A stretch of DNA of 6,602 bases from Bacteroidota bacterium (lineage in GTDB: Bacteria > Bacteroidota > Bacteroidia > Flavobacteriales > Weeksellaceae). A program made the position numbers and the translations under genes. The notes below the pieces were generated by a model. It searched no databases, was not told where the DNA came from, and saw only the letters and a program-made list of their open reading frames with translations. Numbering within the stretch: the first letter of the stretch is position 1; each line of letters begins with the position of its first letter. Of this stretch, positions 1-6,587 are shown piece after piece. The DNA is taken from positions 1-6,602 of the forward strand of contig JAFDZJ010000289.1 in NCBI GenBank assembly GCA_018266965.1, written 5' to 3'.

Positions 1-104
1 CAGAAGTGGTAAATTGGGCATTGTAATTCTAATTAGCGGCAGTGCTATTATGAAACGGACGAATTCCAAAACCCCACCTTCGCTAATACGAAAACGTTAG
101 CGGT
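1..104 (+). repeat. attC-like recombination element, 3' part (5' arm lies outside the window)
   Basis: This is the right-hand portion of an imperfect-palindrome element of the same family as 5852-5988. Positions 71-89 (ACCCCACCTTCGCTAATAC) match 16 of 19 bases of 5953-5971. The upstream loop shares GAAGTG near its start and AGTGCT before the arm with the other copy. The arm is followed by a GTT core at 96-98, within GTTAGCGGT (96-104). That nonamer is not expected to pair with its own left neighbour. It is perfectly complementary to ACCGCTAAC at 5852-5860, the start of the next element. By analogy with integron attC sites (G^TT cleavage), the junction between a preceding cassette and cassette A would fall at 96/97. 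The 5' arm needed to prove the fold is not in the window. The element may instead be an uncharacterised Bacteroidota repeat. Confidence 0.6.
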
Positions 105-310
105 CATGCTATTGGGACAGTGCAACCATTAAAAAGACGGGCTGACAATAAACATAGAGACAACAAATTTTGACAAGTGGACAACAACATACAGGCAACA
201 TAACTTCGGGACAGTTCGGGCGGACAGTCCGACACTCATGCCTATGCAATAAAAAAATTAAAACACCCCCACCGCACAAAAAAAATTTGAATTTCTATGG
301 CAACCGCACA
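105..310. other. Non-coding leader of cassette A, GACA-rich
   Basis: No credible gene is seen here. GACA occurs eight times on the + strand between 116 and 234 (starting at 116, 144, 159, 172, 180, 210, 223 and 231), and TGTC does not occur. A short perfect palindrome, CGGAC-A-GTCCG, lies at 221-231. A C-rich stretch (263-275) is followed by an A-tract and the inverted-repeat box described separately at 278-296. An open frame beginning with TTG at 170 runs through this region and the stem-loop, but it has low-complexity, atypical composition and overlaps the main gene, so it is not called. Confidence 0.5.
278..296 (-). repeat. 19-bp inverted repeat box, left copy
   Basis: Positions 278-296 (eight A then TTTGAATTTCT) are the perfect 19-base reverse complement of 5711-5729. 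Similarity stops at both edges of each copy. Read on the - strand it is AGAAATTCAAATTTTTTTT and lies 14 nt beyond the stem-loop at 311-375. The downstream copy lies 13 nt beyond its own stem-loop. This gives two outward-pointing stem-loop plus T8 modules around the gene. Low sequence complexity weakens the case slightly, but exact identity over 19 bases with conserved spacing to a stem-loop is unlikely to be accidental. Confidence 0.6.
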
Positions 311-375
311 AGCGGCACATTTGGGGTTGCCGCCACGCTAAAAGCCGACCCACTTGCAACCCCAAAAGAGCCGCT
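311..375. repeat. Upstream stem-loop, 20-bp stem with 25-nt loop
   Basis: Arms at 311-330 and 356-375 pair over 20 positions with two mismatches; the loop is exactly 25 nt (331-355). The stem carries ACATTTG in the left arm and CAAAAGAG in the right arm, with the two mismatches placed in the ACA/GAG segment. The stem-loop at 5629-5697 has the same motifs, the same mismatch position and the same loop length, while the rest of its stem differs in sequence yet remains paired. This points to a conserved structure at RNA or single-stranded DNA level. On the - strand it is followed by 14 nt and a T8 tract, so it could terminate leftward transcription. It may also be a recombination or protein-binding site. 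Confidence 0.65.
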
Positions 376-417
376 TTTTGCCATCGCTTCAAATGGTGCA
401 TTGTATATTCATATTTC

Positions 418-425
418 TAACTTTG
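418..425 (+). promoter_or_regulatory. Possible Bacteroidota -7 promoter box, TAACTTTG
   Basis: TAACTTTG matches the Bacteroidota sigma-factor -7 consensus TAnnTTTG. Transcription would start only a few bases before the ATG at 439, giving a nearly leaderless mRNA. That agrees with the absence of a convincing Shine-Dalgarno site. No good -33 TTTG is found at the usual spacing (TTG at 401-403 is only 14 nt upstream), so this is a weak call. The TAA at 418-420 is also the in-frame stop that prevents the gene from starting earlier than 421. Confidence 0.3.
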
Positions 426-438
426 GATTTTGGCAGAG

Positions 439-3400
439 ATGAAAAAAGACAAATACTTACAGATATTTAATTACCTACTTGAGTTTTCAAAACTTAGGAG
501 TAATCCTGTAAGAGACATTGAGAGTTCCGACACCCAATATCCTGACAAGGTTTGGTTTGCGGACATTCCGCAATACGAAATTTTTGATTGCATCACTTTT
601 CCGAATTACAATCAAGATGCTGACTACTGGTTGAAGATTACCAAGCCGAAAGGCGAACCGCAAGAACCAACATTCCCGAAGTTAAGTGAAACGCTTACCG
701 ACTGGATTGTTAAGGAAAGTTTGACTGACGAAAACGGAACACCGATTTTGAAAGACACAGTAATTAAAAGCGGCAAGACAATCTCTTTAACAGACAAGCC
801 AGAAATTGAAGCAGAGTTTCAAACATATCTCAATAACAAATGGATTGATGATTTGGAACTTTACAATAAAGAACTTGAAAGTTATAAAGCAAAACTAGCG
901 GAGTATGAAAAGCAAAGCAAGACATACAAGCACCTTTTCAGCATTTACAACAAAGCCCAACAGTTCGGAGAAGAATTTGAATTAATTGTTGGTGTTGGAC
1001 TTTTGCATTTTCAAGAGGATGCAAATAGTCCTATAATTTGCAGACACATTCTCACATCAAAAGCAGAAATCACTTTTGAATTTTCAGCGAGAGAATCTTT
1101 TGTAAAAGTTTCTCCAAGCATTGAGAACGAAATACAAATTGAAACAGAGGCAATACTTGATTTGTTTGAGCAATTTGATTCAGCAGACATCATTGAAGCA
1201 GAGAAAAAAGTTGCTGAATTTCTGAAAGAGAAAAATATTACAGACAGTCCGTTTGATAATCAGATTAAAGAAGCAATTCAAATTTTTGCTGACAGAATAA
1301 GGACAGACGGACAATCAAAAGATGATTTAGCAAAGGCAAAAGAAGTTGCGAAAAAACCTACGGTTTTTTTCGCACCAGCTTTGCTATTGAGAAAAAGAAA
1401 CACAAGAAGTTTCACAGCACTCTATGAAAAAATAATAGAGAACATAAGCACAGCAAATGATTCAATAGACATTCCTTCAATAAATGACATCATTGGTTAT
1501 TTGCAAAGCCCAGAAGATTTTCCAAGCGATTCCGAAAATGAAAGTTCAGGTTCGTTTAGTGATGAAACAATTTACTTCCCGAAGAAATACAATGATGAGC
1601 AAATTGAAATCATAGAGAAAGCAAGACGAAATAATAAAGTGTTGGTTCAGGGACCACCAGGAACAGGGAAATCCCACACCATTGCAAATTTGATTTGCCA
1701 CCTTTTAGCAAATGGCAAAAAAGTTTTAGTTACCGCTTACACGAAAAGAGCATTGGAAGTTTTGAAAAACCAATTGCCAAAGGATTTTCAAAACCTAACT
1801 GTAAATCTTTTGAGTGGTGATTCTACTTCTATTCAAGACCTTGATGCAAGTGTGAACGCAATCAATGATGAACTTTCAAGAATTACAAATCTTGACGGTT
1901 ACAAAAAAGAAATTGAAGAAAGGGAAATAGAACTGTCTTTGCTGAAAGAACAAAAAGCGAACACAAAAAACGAGTGGCTGAAAGTAAAAGAGAAAACAAC
2001 AAGGCGACAAAACATAAATCGTATTTATCAAGGAACACTTTCAGAAATTGCAGAACGAATTGAAAAGGAACTTTCCACTTTCGCTTGGTTCAAAGATGAA
2101 TTTACCGACATCAGCAAAATTGATTTGCTGACAGACATTGAAAACTTCAATTCACTTACAAGGCATTACCAAAGTATTGATTGCAGCGTTTTCAACTTCA
2201 CAATTCCGCAAAAGGAAAAACTTCTTTCGCTTTCAGAACTTAAAGAGTATCGCAAAATTGCGAATAATTTAGTTCAAAAATATTCTTACAAGGACGAGCA
2301 CATCTCTATCAACTGTAAGGATTATCCTGAATTAAAAAAGCATTTGCAATCACTGCATAAATTGTTTTCAGAAATTGAAAACAATATTTTGCCTTTCAAG
2401 GCAAAACTCATAAGTGATTATCGCAACAATCTTTTTATTTGGAAAGACAAGCTTTCACGAACAGCAAACACATTAGCCGAACTACCAGAAGAGAAACTAA
2501 AACAGTTTGACAGAAGTGTTGAAATAAAATATCCTAGTGACAAAAGTTTAATACAGATAAAGAGTGATGCAGAATTTCTTTTGCAGTTATTGAGTGAGGG
2601 AAAAAAATTGAGAGGATTACTTTCTGTTTTCAATAATCCGCTTGCTCCTGCAAATGTGAAGCAACGAAAGTATTTTATTCAAGGTGTTCAAGTAAACGGT
2701 AGCGATTGTGATACAGAACAGGAGTTTAAAACTGTATTGGCTGACATAAAAACTAAACAGGATTTTGAAGAACTAAAAACCATTTGGGAATTAGAGCCAA
2801 ACGGAAATTCAAAATCCTATTCAGACAAAGCAAAGTTTTACCGACAATTCAAAGAGGATACAGAAGGTTTAATCAGTTTGCTTTCAGAAGCAAACAAAAT
2901 TAAAGCACAGATAGAATCAATTTCATCAGTAAGAATTCAAGATTACGGAAGTGCCAATGTTCACGGTTTAATTGAAGAAACTGATTACAATTTTCTGCTT
3001 GCACAAGCAAGAGCATTTAAGGCAAAAATTATTGAAGCAAATAATCATCTTTCAATTCAAAATATTCATCCAATTGCAACGACAATAATTAAAACTGTTG
3101 CAAACATTGACACAGAAAAATACGAACAGCATCTTTCTGAAATTGACACTTTGAATTCACAGAAGGAAAAATACAACAACTATAAAAAACTTCAGGACAA
3201 CCTTCACAGACATTTGCCGACACTTGTAAGAGAGATTTTAGAAAACTCATTTCAGTTTTCTAATTTCAAACAACTTGAAAATGCAATTCACTTCAAACAT
3301 GCTTTTGCTGAAATTGAAAAATTATTAGCAGAAGATTACGAAACAAAACTTACTGTAAAGTTATCAGACCTTGAACGGCATGAGGAAAAACTAATTTCTA

Positions 3401-5616
3401 CAATCGCCTCAAAGAAAGCTTGGCTTAGTGTGTTAGATGGACTAAATAAAAATTTCTTGTTGCGTCAGCATTTACAGGCGTGGGTGCAAGCAGTAAAGAA
3501 AATTGGAAAGACAGGAACAGGAAAAAGAGCTTTGAAATTTCGGAAGGAAGCACAGCATCAAATGGAGAAATGCAAAGATTCCGTTCCTTGTTGGGTAATG
3601 CCTCTTTACAAAGTTGCTGAAACAATAAATCCCGAACAGGGAATGTATGACTATGTAATTATTGATGAAGCAAGCCAACTGGGTGCTGATGCAATATTCC
3701 TTCTTTACATTTCCAAAAACATAATCATTGTAGGAGACGACAAACAAACTTCTCCAGAGTATGTAGGTGTGGATGCAAACACAATGACACCGCATATTAA
3801 CAGACACCTACAAAACATTCCTTTTGCGAACTACTACGGAACGGAGTTTAGTTTCTTTGACCATGCAAAAAGGTTTTGCAATGGAATGACTGTATTGCGT
3901 GAGCATTTCAGATGTATGCCTGAAATAATTGAGTTCTGCAACAAATATTTTTATGCACCAGACGGAAAAGGTTTATATCCACTAAAACAATATTCTGAAA
4001 ACAGAATTGAACCATTGAAGACAGTGTATTGTCAAAGTGGTTATGTTGACGGAACATATCAGAACATCACAAATAGAGTTGAGGCGGAAGCAATCGCAAA
4101 TAAAATCGCTGAACTTATTGATGATGAAAACTACAAAGGGAAATCTTTTGGCGTAATCGGTTTACAAGGCAACAAGCAAGCTACTATAATTGAAAGTTTG
4201 ATTATTAAAAAAATCGGTGAAGTTGAATTTAAGAAGCGGGGAATAGTTTGCGGAACATCCGCAAGTTTTCAAGGTGATGAAAGAGACATCATGTTTTTAA
4301 GTTTGGTAACTTCACACAATCACAACAGAGCTGCATTGACAAGACCCGAAGATGAAAGAAGATTTAATGTTGCAGTCAGCAGAGCAAAAGAACAAGTTTG
4401 GCTTTTTCATTCTGTGCTCTTAGATGATTTGAGTAACACAAATGATTTGCGTTACAAGTTGCTCGACCATTTCCTTAATTACAAACCGCAACCAATCCCA
4501 CCGCAAAGAACCTTTGAGAGAACATTGGGAACGCAACCCGAACCATTTGAAAGTTGGTTTGAGGTTGATGTTTACAACGACATTGTTACAAATAACTACA
4601 GTGTGATTCCTCAATACGAAGTTGCAAAAGGAAGATACAGGATTGATTTAGTTGCACTGTTATCAAACGGAATAAAAATAGCAATAGAATGTGACGGAGA
4701 TAAATATCACGGTGCAGAGCAATTCACAAATGATTTAATGCGCCAGAAAGTTTTAGAAAGATGCGGATGGCAGTTTTTCCGAGTAAGAGGCGGGGAATAT
4801 TATTCTAATCGCAAAAAAGCATTGGAACCACTTTGGAAACTTCTTAGTGCAAACGATATTCAAAAGGAAGAGACGCCAATTAATAATAATCATCAACACA
4901 GCGGACAAGAGGAAATTATTATTGAAGTTGTTGAAACAGTTCAGCCCGAAACTAAAAGGCAAACGGTTGCGAGCAACAAGAAAGTTGAGCAACCAGATTT
5001 GTTTAGAACTGAAAGCCAAGTTGCAATGACTTTTACGAATCATATAGAGCAGCCAACTAAAATGAAAACAGCAACCGACTTGCTTTCATTTCCTGAAATT
5101 TTAGTTTTCACTTCGCAGCACAATGTTTACAAAGTTGCAAATAGAGGATTGACAAGTCAATCGCAAGTCATTTCACAAATTGAATTTGAAGAAGGAGAAA
5201 AACCTATCTACTTCGCTGGAACAAAAAACTATTCAGGTTATTTGATAGTAGCCTTTCAAAATGGAAAGGCAGGTAAAATTTCAATGACAGCGTTTCAAAC
5301 TGAACACAACCGAAAGAAACTTAAAAATGCTTTTAGTGATGAATCAAAATTGATTTTTATTGAGCATATTGAGAACGATATTGACTTAGTCGCACTTAGC
5401 AGCATTAATAAAGTAGTTTTGTTTAATACAAGCAAAATAAATCCAGTTGGAAGTAGAACAACAAAAGGTGTTCAGGTAATGAAACAGAAGGACAATAGCT
5501 TTATGACTAAGATAAAACGACTGAACCAAGTAAAACTTCAAGATGCAGAATACTATCGGAAAGATGAAAGTTTGAATGTAGTCGGTTATTATTTAAAACA
5601 AGGTGATGAAATCTAA
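439..5616 (+). CDS. Large SF1 (Dna2/Upf1-like) helicase fused to a Vsr/DUF559-type nuclease and a gyrase-A-CTD-like domain
   Basis: The gene encodes 1725 residues from ATG 439; a TTG at 430 would add three residues, and an in-frame TAA at 418 blocks anything earlier. Seen helicase motifs: Q motif (Q388), Walker A GPPGTGKS (405-412), motif Ia (VLVTAYTKRA, 429-438), Walker B IIDEAS (1074-1079), motif III GDDKQTSP (1099-1106), motif IV REHFR (1154-1158), motif V FQGDERD (1277-1283) and motif VI FNVAVSRAK (1309-1317). This set defines an SF1 ATPase of the Upf1/Dna2 type. A charged, helical, probably coiled-coil insertion (about 480-1060) separates Ia from II. The N-terminal ~380 residues are unassigned and include a GVGLLHF segment and a coiled-coil-like stretch. 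Residues ~1375-1460 form a PD-(D/E)xK-like nuclease with D1403, ECDGDKYH (E1417, D1419, H1424) and a downstream RQKVLERCGW, as in MTES_1575/DUF559 domains. After a linker, ~1550-1700 resemble GyrA C-terminal blades. All key residues are intact. Likely substrate is DNA; a defence role is inferred. Confidence 0.92.
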   Translation: MKKDKYLQIFNYLLEFSKLRSNPVRDIESSDTQYPDKVWFADIPQYEIFDCITFPNYNQDADYWLKITKPKGEPQEPTFPKLSETLTDWIVKESLTDENGTPILKDTVIKSGKTISLTDKPEIEAEFQTYLNNKWIDDLELYNKELESYKAKLAEYEKQSKTYKHLFSIYNKAQQFGEEFELIVGVGLLHFQEDANSPIICRHILTSKAEITFEFSARESFVKVSPSIENEIQIETEAILDLFEQFDSADIIEAEKKVAEFLKEKNITDSPFDNQIKEAIQIFADRIRTDGQSKDDLAKAKEVAKKPTVFFAPALLLRKRNTRSFTALYEKIIENISTANDSIDIPSINDIIGYLQSPEDFPSDSENESSGSFSDETIYFPKKYNDEQIEIIEKARRNNKVLVQGPPGTGKSHTIANLICHLLANGKKVLVTAYTKRALEVLKNQLPKDFQNLTVNLLSGDSTSIQDLDASVNAINDELSRITNLDGYKKEIEEREIELSLLKEQKANTKNEWLKVKEKTTRRQNINRIYQGTLSEIAERIEKELSTFAWFKDEFTDISKIDLLTDIENFNSLTRHYQSIDCSVFNFTIPQKEKLLSLSELKEYRKIANNLVQKYSYKDEHISINCKDYPELKKHLQSLHKLFSEIENNILPFKAKLISDYRNNLFIWKDKLSRTANTLAELPEEKLKQFDRSVEIKYPSDKSLIQIKSDAEFLLQLLSEGKKLRGLLSVFNNPLAPANVKQRKYFIQGVQVNGSDCDTEQEFKTVLADIKTKQDFEELKTIWELEPNGNSKSYSDKAKFYRQFKEDTEGLISLLSEANKIKAQIESISSVRIQDYGSANVHGLIEETDYNFLLAQARAFKAKIIEANNHLSIQNIHPIATTIIKTVANIDTEKYEQHLSEIDTLNSQKEKYNNYKKLQDNLHRHLPTLVREILENSFQFSNFKQLENAIHFKHAFAEIEKLLAEDYETKLTVKLSDLERHEEKLISTIASKKAWLSVLDGLNKNFLLRQHLQAWVQAVKKIGKTGTGKRALKFRKEAQHQMEKCKDSVPCWVMPLYKVAETINPEQGMYDYVIIDEASQLGADAIFLLYISKNIIIVGDDKQTSPEYVGVDANTMTPHINRHLQNIPFANYYGTEFSFFDHAKRFCNGMTVLREHFRCMPEIIEFCNKYFYAPDGKGLYPLKQYSENRIEPLKTVYCQSGYVDGTYQNITNRVEAEAIANKIAELIDDENYKGKSFGVIGLQGNKQATIIESLIIKKIGEVEFKKRGIVCGTSASFQGDERDIMFLSLVTSHNHNRAALTRPEDERRFNVAVSRAKEQVWLFHSVLLDDLSNTNDLRYKLLDHFLNYKPQPIPPQRTFERTLGTQPEPFESWFEVDVYNDIVTNNYSVIPQYEVAKGRYRIDLVALLSNGIKIAIECDGDKYHGAEQFTNDLMRQKVLERCGWQFFRVRGGEYYSNRKKALEPLWKLLSANDIQKEETPINNNHQHSGQEEIIIEVVETVQPETKRQTVASNKKVEQPDLFRTESQVAMTFTNHIEQPTKMKTATDLLSFPEILVFTSQHNVYKVANRGLTSQSQVISQIEFEEGEKPIYFAGTKNYSGYLIVAFQNGKAGKISMTAFQTEHNRKKLKNAFSDESKLIFIEHIENDIDLVALSSINKVVLFNTSKINPVGSRTTKGVQVMKQKDNSFMTKIKRLNQVKLQDAEYYRKDESLNVVGYYLKQGDEI

Positions 5617-5628
5617 AAGCCGACACAC

Positions 5629-5697
5629 AAAAGCACACACATTTGCAAGCCGCACAAGCCAAGTCACAGACCAAAGCTTGCAAAAGAGTGTGCTTTT
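5629..5697 (+). terminator. Downstream stem-loop, 22-bp stem with 25-nt loop, likely terminator or structural element
   Basis: Starting 12 nt after the stop codon, arms at 5629-5650 and 5676-5697 pair at 20 of 22 positions; the loop is 25 nt (5651-5675). The left arm contains ACATTTG and the right arm CAAAAGAG, as in the stem-loop at 311-375, with both mismatches in the same place. The rest of the stem sequence differs between copies but still pairs. The right arm ends in TTTT, and a T8 tract lies 13 nt further on (5722-5729). The position fits a 3' RNA hairpin that ends or stabilises the helicase mRNA. The stem is longer than most intrinsic terminators and the T tract is displaced, so a structured RNA or single-stranded DNA site is also possible. 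Confidence 0.6.
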
Positions 5698-5710
5698 CTC
5701 CTACCCGAGA

Positions 5711-5729
5711 AGAAATTCAAATTTTTTTT
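5711..5729 (+). repeat. 19-bp inverted repeat box, right copy
   Basis: AGAAATTCAAATTTTTTTT here is the exact reverse complement of 278-296. It lies 13 nt after the downstream stem-loop, matching the 14-nt spacing of the upstream module in mirror image. The eight T residues could serve as the termination tract for rightward transcription leaving the gene. Confidence 0.6.
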
Positions 5730-5733
5730 CTCC

Positions 5734-5757
5734 CACCCTTCGGTGTTTTTATTTTTT
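5734..5757 (+). terminator. Possible small intrinsic terminator
   Basis: A CACC-CTTC-GGTG hairpin (5734-5745) is followed directly by TTTTTATTTTTT (5746-5757). The four-pair stem is short, but the run of T is good, and the site comes soon after the larger stem-loop and the T8 tract. It may be a second-chance terminator for the helicase transcript. Confidence 0.4.
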
Positions 5758-5851
5758 CGCAGCCGCACAACCCAAAACAGACAAGCAATCAAACAGTTTA
5801 TTGCAGACCTTAACTGGACAGCGTAACTTGACATGGACGACAGAAGCACGA

Positions 5852-5988
5852 ACCGCTAACAAGGTATTGCCAAAAGCGGGGGTGAAGTGCTTCTATGACA
5901 CTTTTGTGCTTAACCGAACATTAGTTTTTCAAATCAACAGTAGTGCTGAAACACCCCGCCTTCGGCAATACCCGAACCGTTGTATGCA
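5852..5988 (+). repeat. Complete attC-like imperfect palindrome at the cassette A/B junction
   Basis: The arms are 5863-5884 (GGTATTGCC then AAAAGCGGGGGTG) and 5952-5972 (CACCCCGCC then TTCGGCAATACC). They pair over about 20 positions with two mismatches and one bulged G. The loop is 67 nt and can itself form small hairpins. Outside the stem are ACCGCTAAC (5852-5860) on the left and GTTGTATGCA (5979-5988) on the right, separated from the stem by unequal spacers of 2 and 6 nt. The AAC...GTT edges, unequal unpaired spacers, bulged base and overall length of about 137 nt resemble integron attC sites. The edges do not match the strict RYYYAAC/GTTRRRY consensus. The left and right edges are not complementary to each other, as expected where two different cassettes are joined. 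The expected cut would be at 5979/5980. Confidence 0.6.
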
Positions 5989-6365
5989 ATAGCCGTTTAA
6001 GCTTCTTTTTTCTTCATTGCAGTAAAGGGACAGGAATATTTTTCTTTCTAAATTTTTTTCAGTATTATGAAATGAATATTTCAACAAATTTTATAAATAC
6101 ATTGACATAGCATTTGAAAGAAAGAATATTTATGAGTTTGCATGAATCGCTTTGACATTTTTTTATCAGTTATTTGAATTATTTGTCTAGACAAGGCATT
6201 GATATTTATTTTTTAACAACATTAGTTTGGCATCTATAAGTTGAAAGTTCGCAGAAATAATTGGAAACAATAACACACTAAAAAATGATTTCAATTTCGC
6301 AAAGAACTTTTCTCTTCAGAATAGTATGAAAACTGGTCAGGAATTAATTTTTTGTTTTTTGCTAT

Positions 6366-6399
6366 TTTGACAAGACAAGGTTTTGCATTTGTAATTTTG
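6366..6399 (+). promoter_or_regulatory. Possible Bacteroidota-type promoter in cassette B
   Basis: TTTG at 6366-6369 and TAATTTTG at 6392-6399 match the -33 (TTTG) and -7 (TAnnTTTG) consensus of the Bacteroidota primary sigma factor, with 22 nt between them, close to the usual spacing. Transcription would begin near 6405 and run rightward through the end of cassette B into whatever follows. No open frame of useful length follows within the window, so it could drive a non-coding RNA or the next cassette's gene. Confidence 0.35.
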
Positions 6400-6587
6400 C
6401 GACATAGAAATAAATTCAAGCCATTGACGAGACAATACATTAACCGAGCTGAAAGTAATTGACAAAGGTTTTTTATAAAATCATTGCAAGACAGTTCAAA
6501 ATATTTCGCATTGACATTTTACCAAGACATTAATACACAGACGGACAATTTTTTCCATTTGAAAGACAGATGGATGTAAGAGCTACA

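Larger units (their letters stand above)
97..5979 (+). mobile_element. Putative integron-like gene cassette A carrying the helicase-nuclease gene
   Basis: The interval is bounded by two same-orientation attC-like elements. Its first bases (GTTAGCGGT, 96-104, counting the core G) are the perfect reverse complement of ACCGCTAAC at 5852-5860, the outer edge of its own 3' element. Allowing a one-base bulge, pairing can be extended by several bases (CATGC at 105-109 against GCACG at 5846-5850). Excision and circularisation would bring these together into a matched pair. The cassette holds one forward gene with the attC-like site just downstream, the usual cassette layout. At about 5.9 kb it is far longer than typical integron cassettes (usually around 0.5-1 kb). 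No integrase or primary attI site is visible. The short inverted ends could in principle be transposon termini, but the adjoining interval has different ends built on the same plan, which favours cassettes. Confidence 0.6.

Noticed and set aside
430..438. TTG at 430 as the start of the helicase gene
   Set aside because: ATG at 439 is in frame only three codons later and is the more usual start; no Shine-Dalgarno site favours the TTG.
170..442. Forward 90-codon open frame starting with TTG upstream of the helicase gene
   Set aside because: It runs through the GACA-rich leader, the A-tract and a strong stem-loop, has no recognisable motif, a poor start and low-complexity composition, and overlaps the real gene start.
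3472..3807. Reverse-strand 111-codon open frame and other reverse frames inside the helicase gene
   Set aside because: They lie antisense to well-conserved helicase or nuclease coding sequence, have no motifs, and are expected shadows of an AT-rich forward gene.
97..5979. Cassette A as a classical transposon with terminal inverted repeats
   Set aside because: No transposase or target-site duplication is seen, the matching ends are only 9-10 bp, and the next interval has different ends built on the same plan with a shared palindromic element, which fits cassettes better.
5603..5992. Forward 129-codon open frame after the helicase gene
   Set aside because: It covers the stem-loop, T-tracts and the attC-like palindrome, whose structures explain the sequence; the translation shows no domain and looks like translated non-coding DNA.
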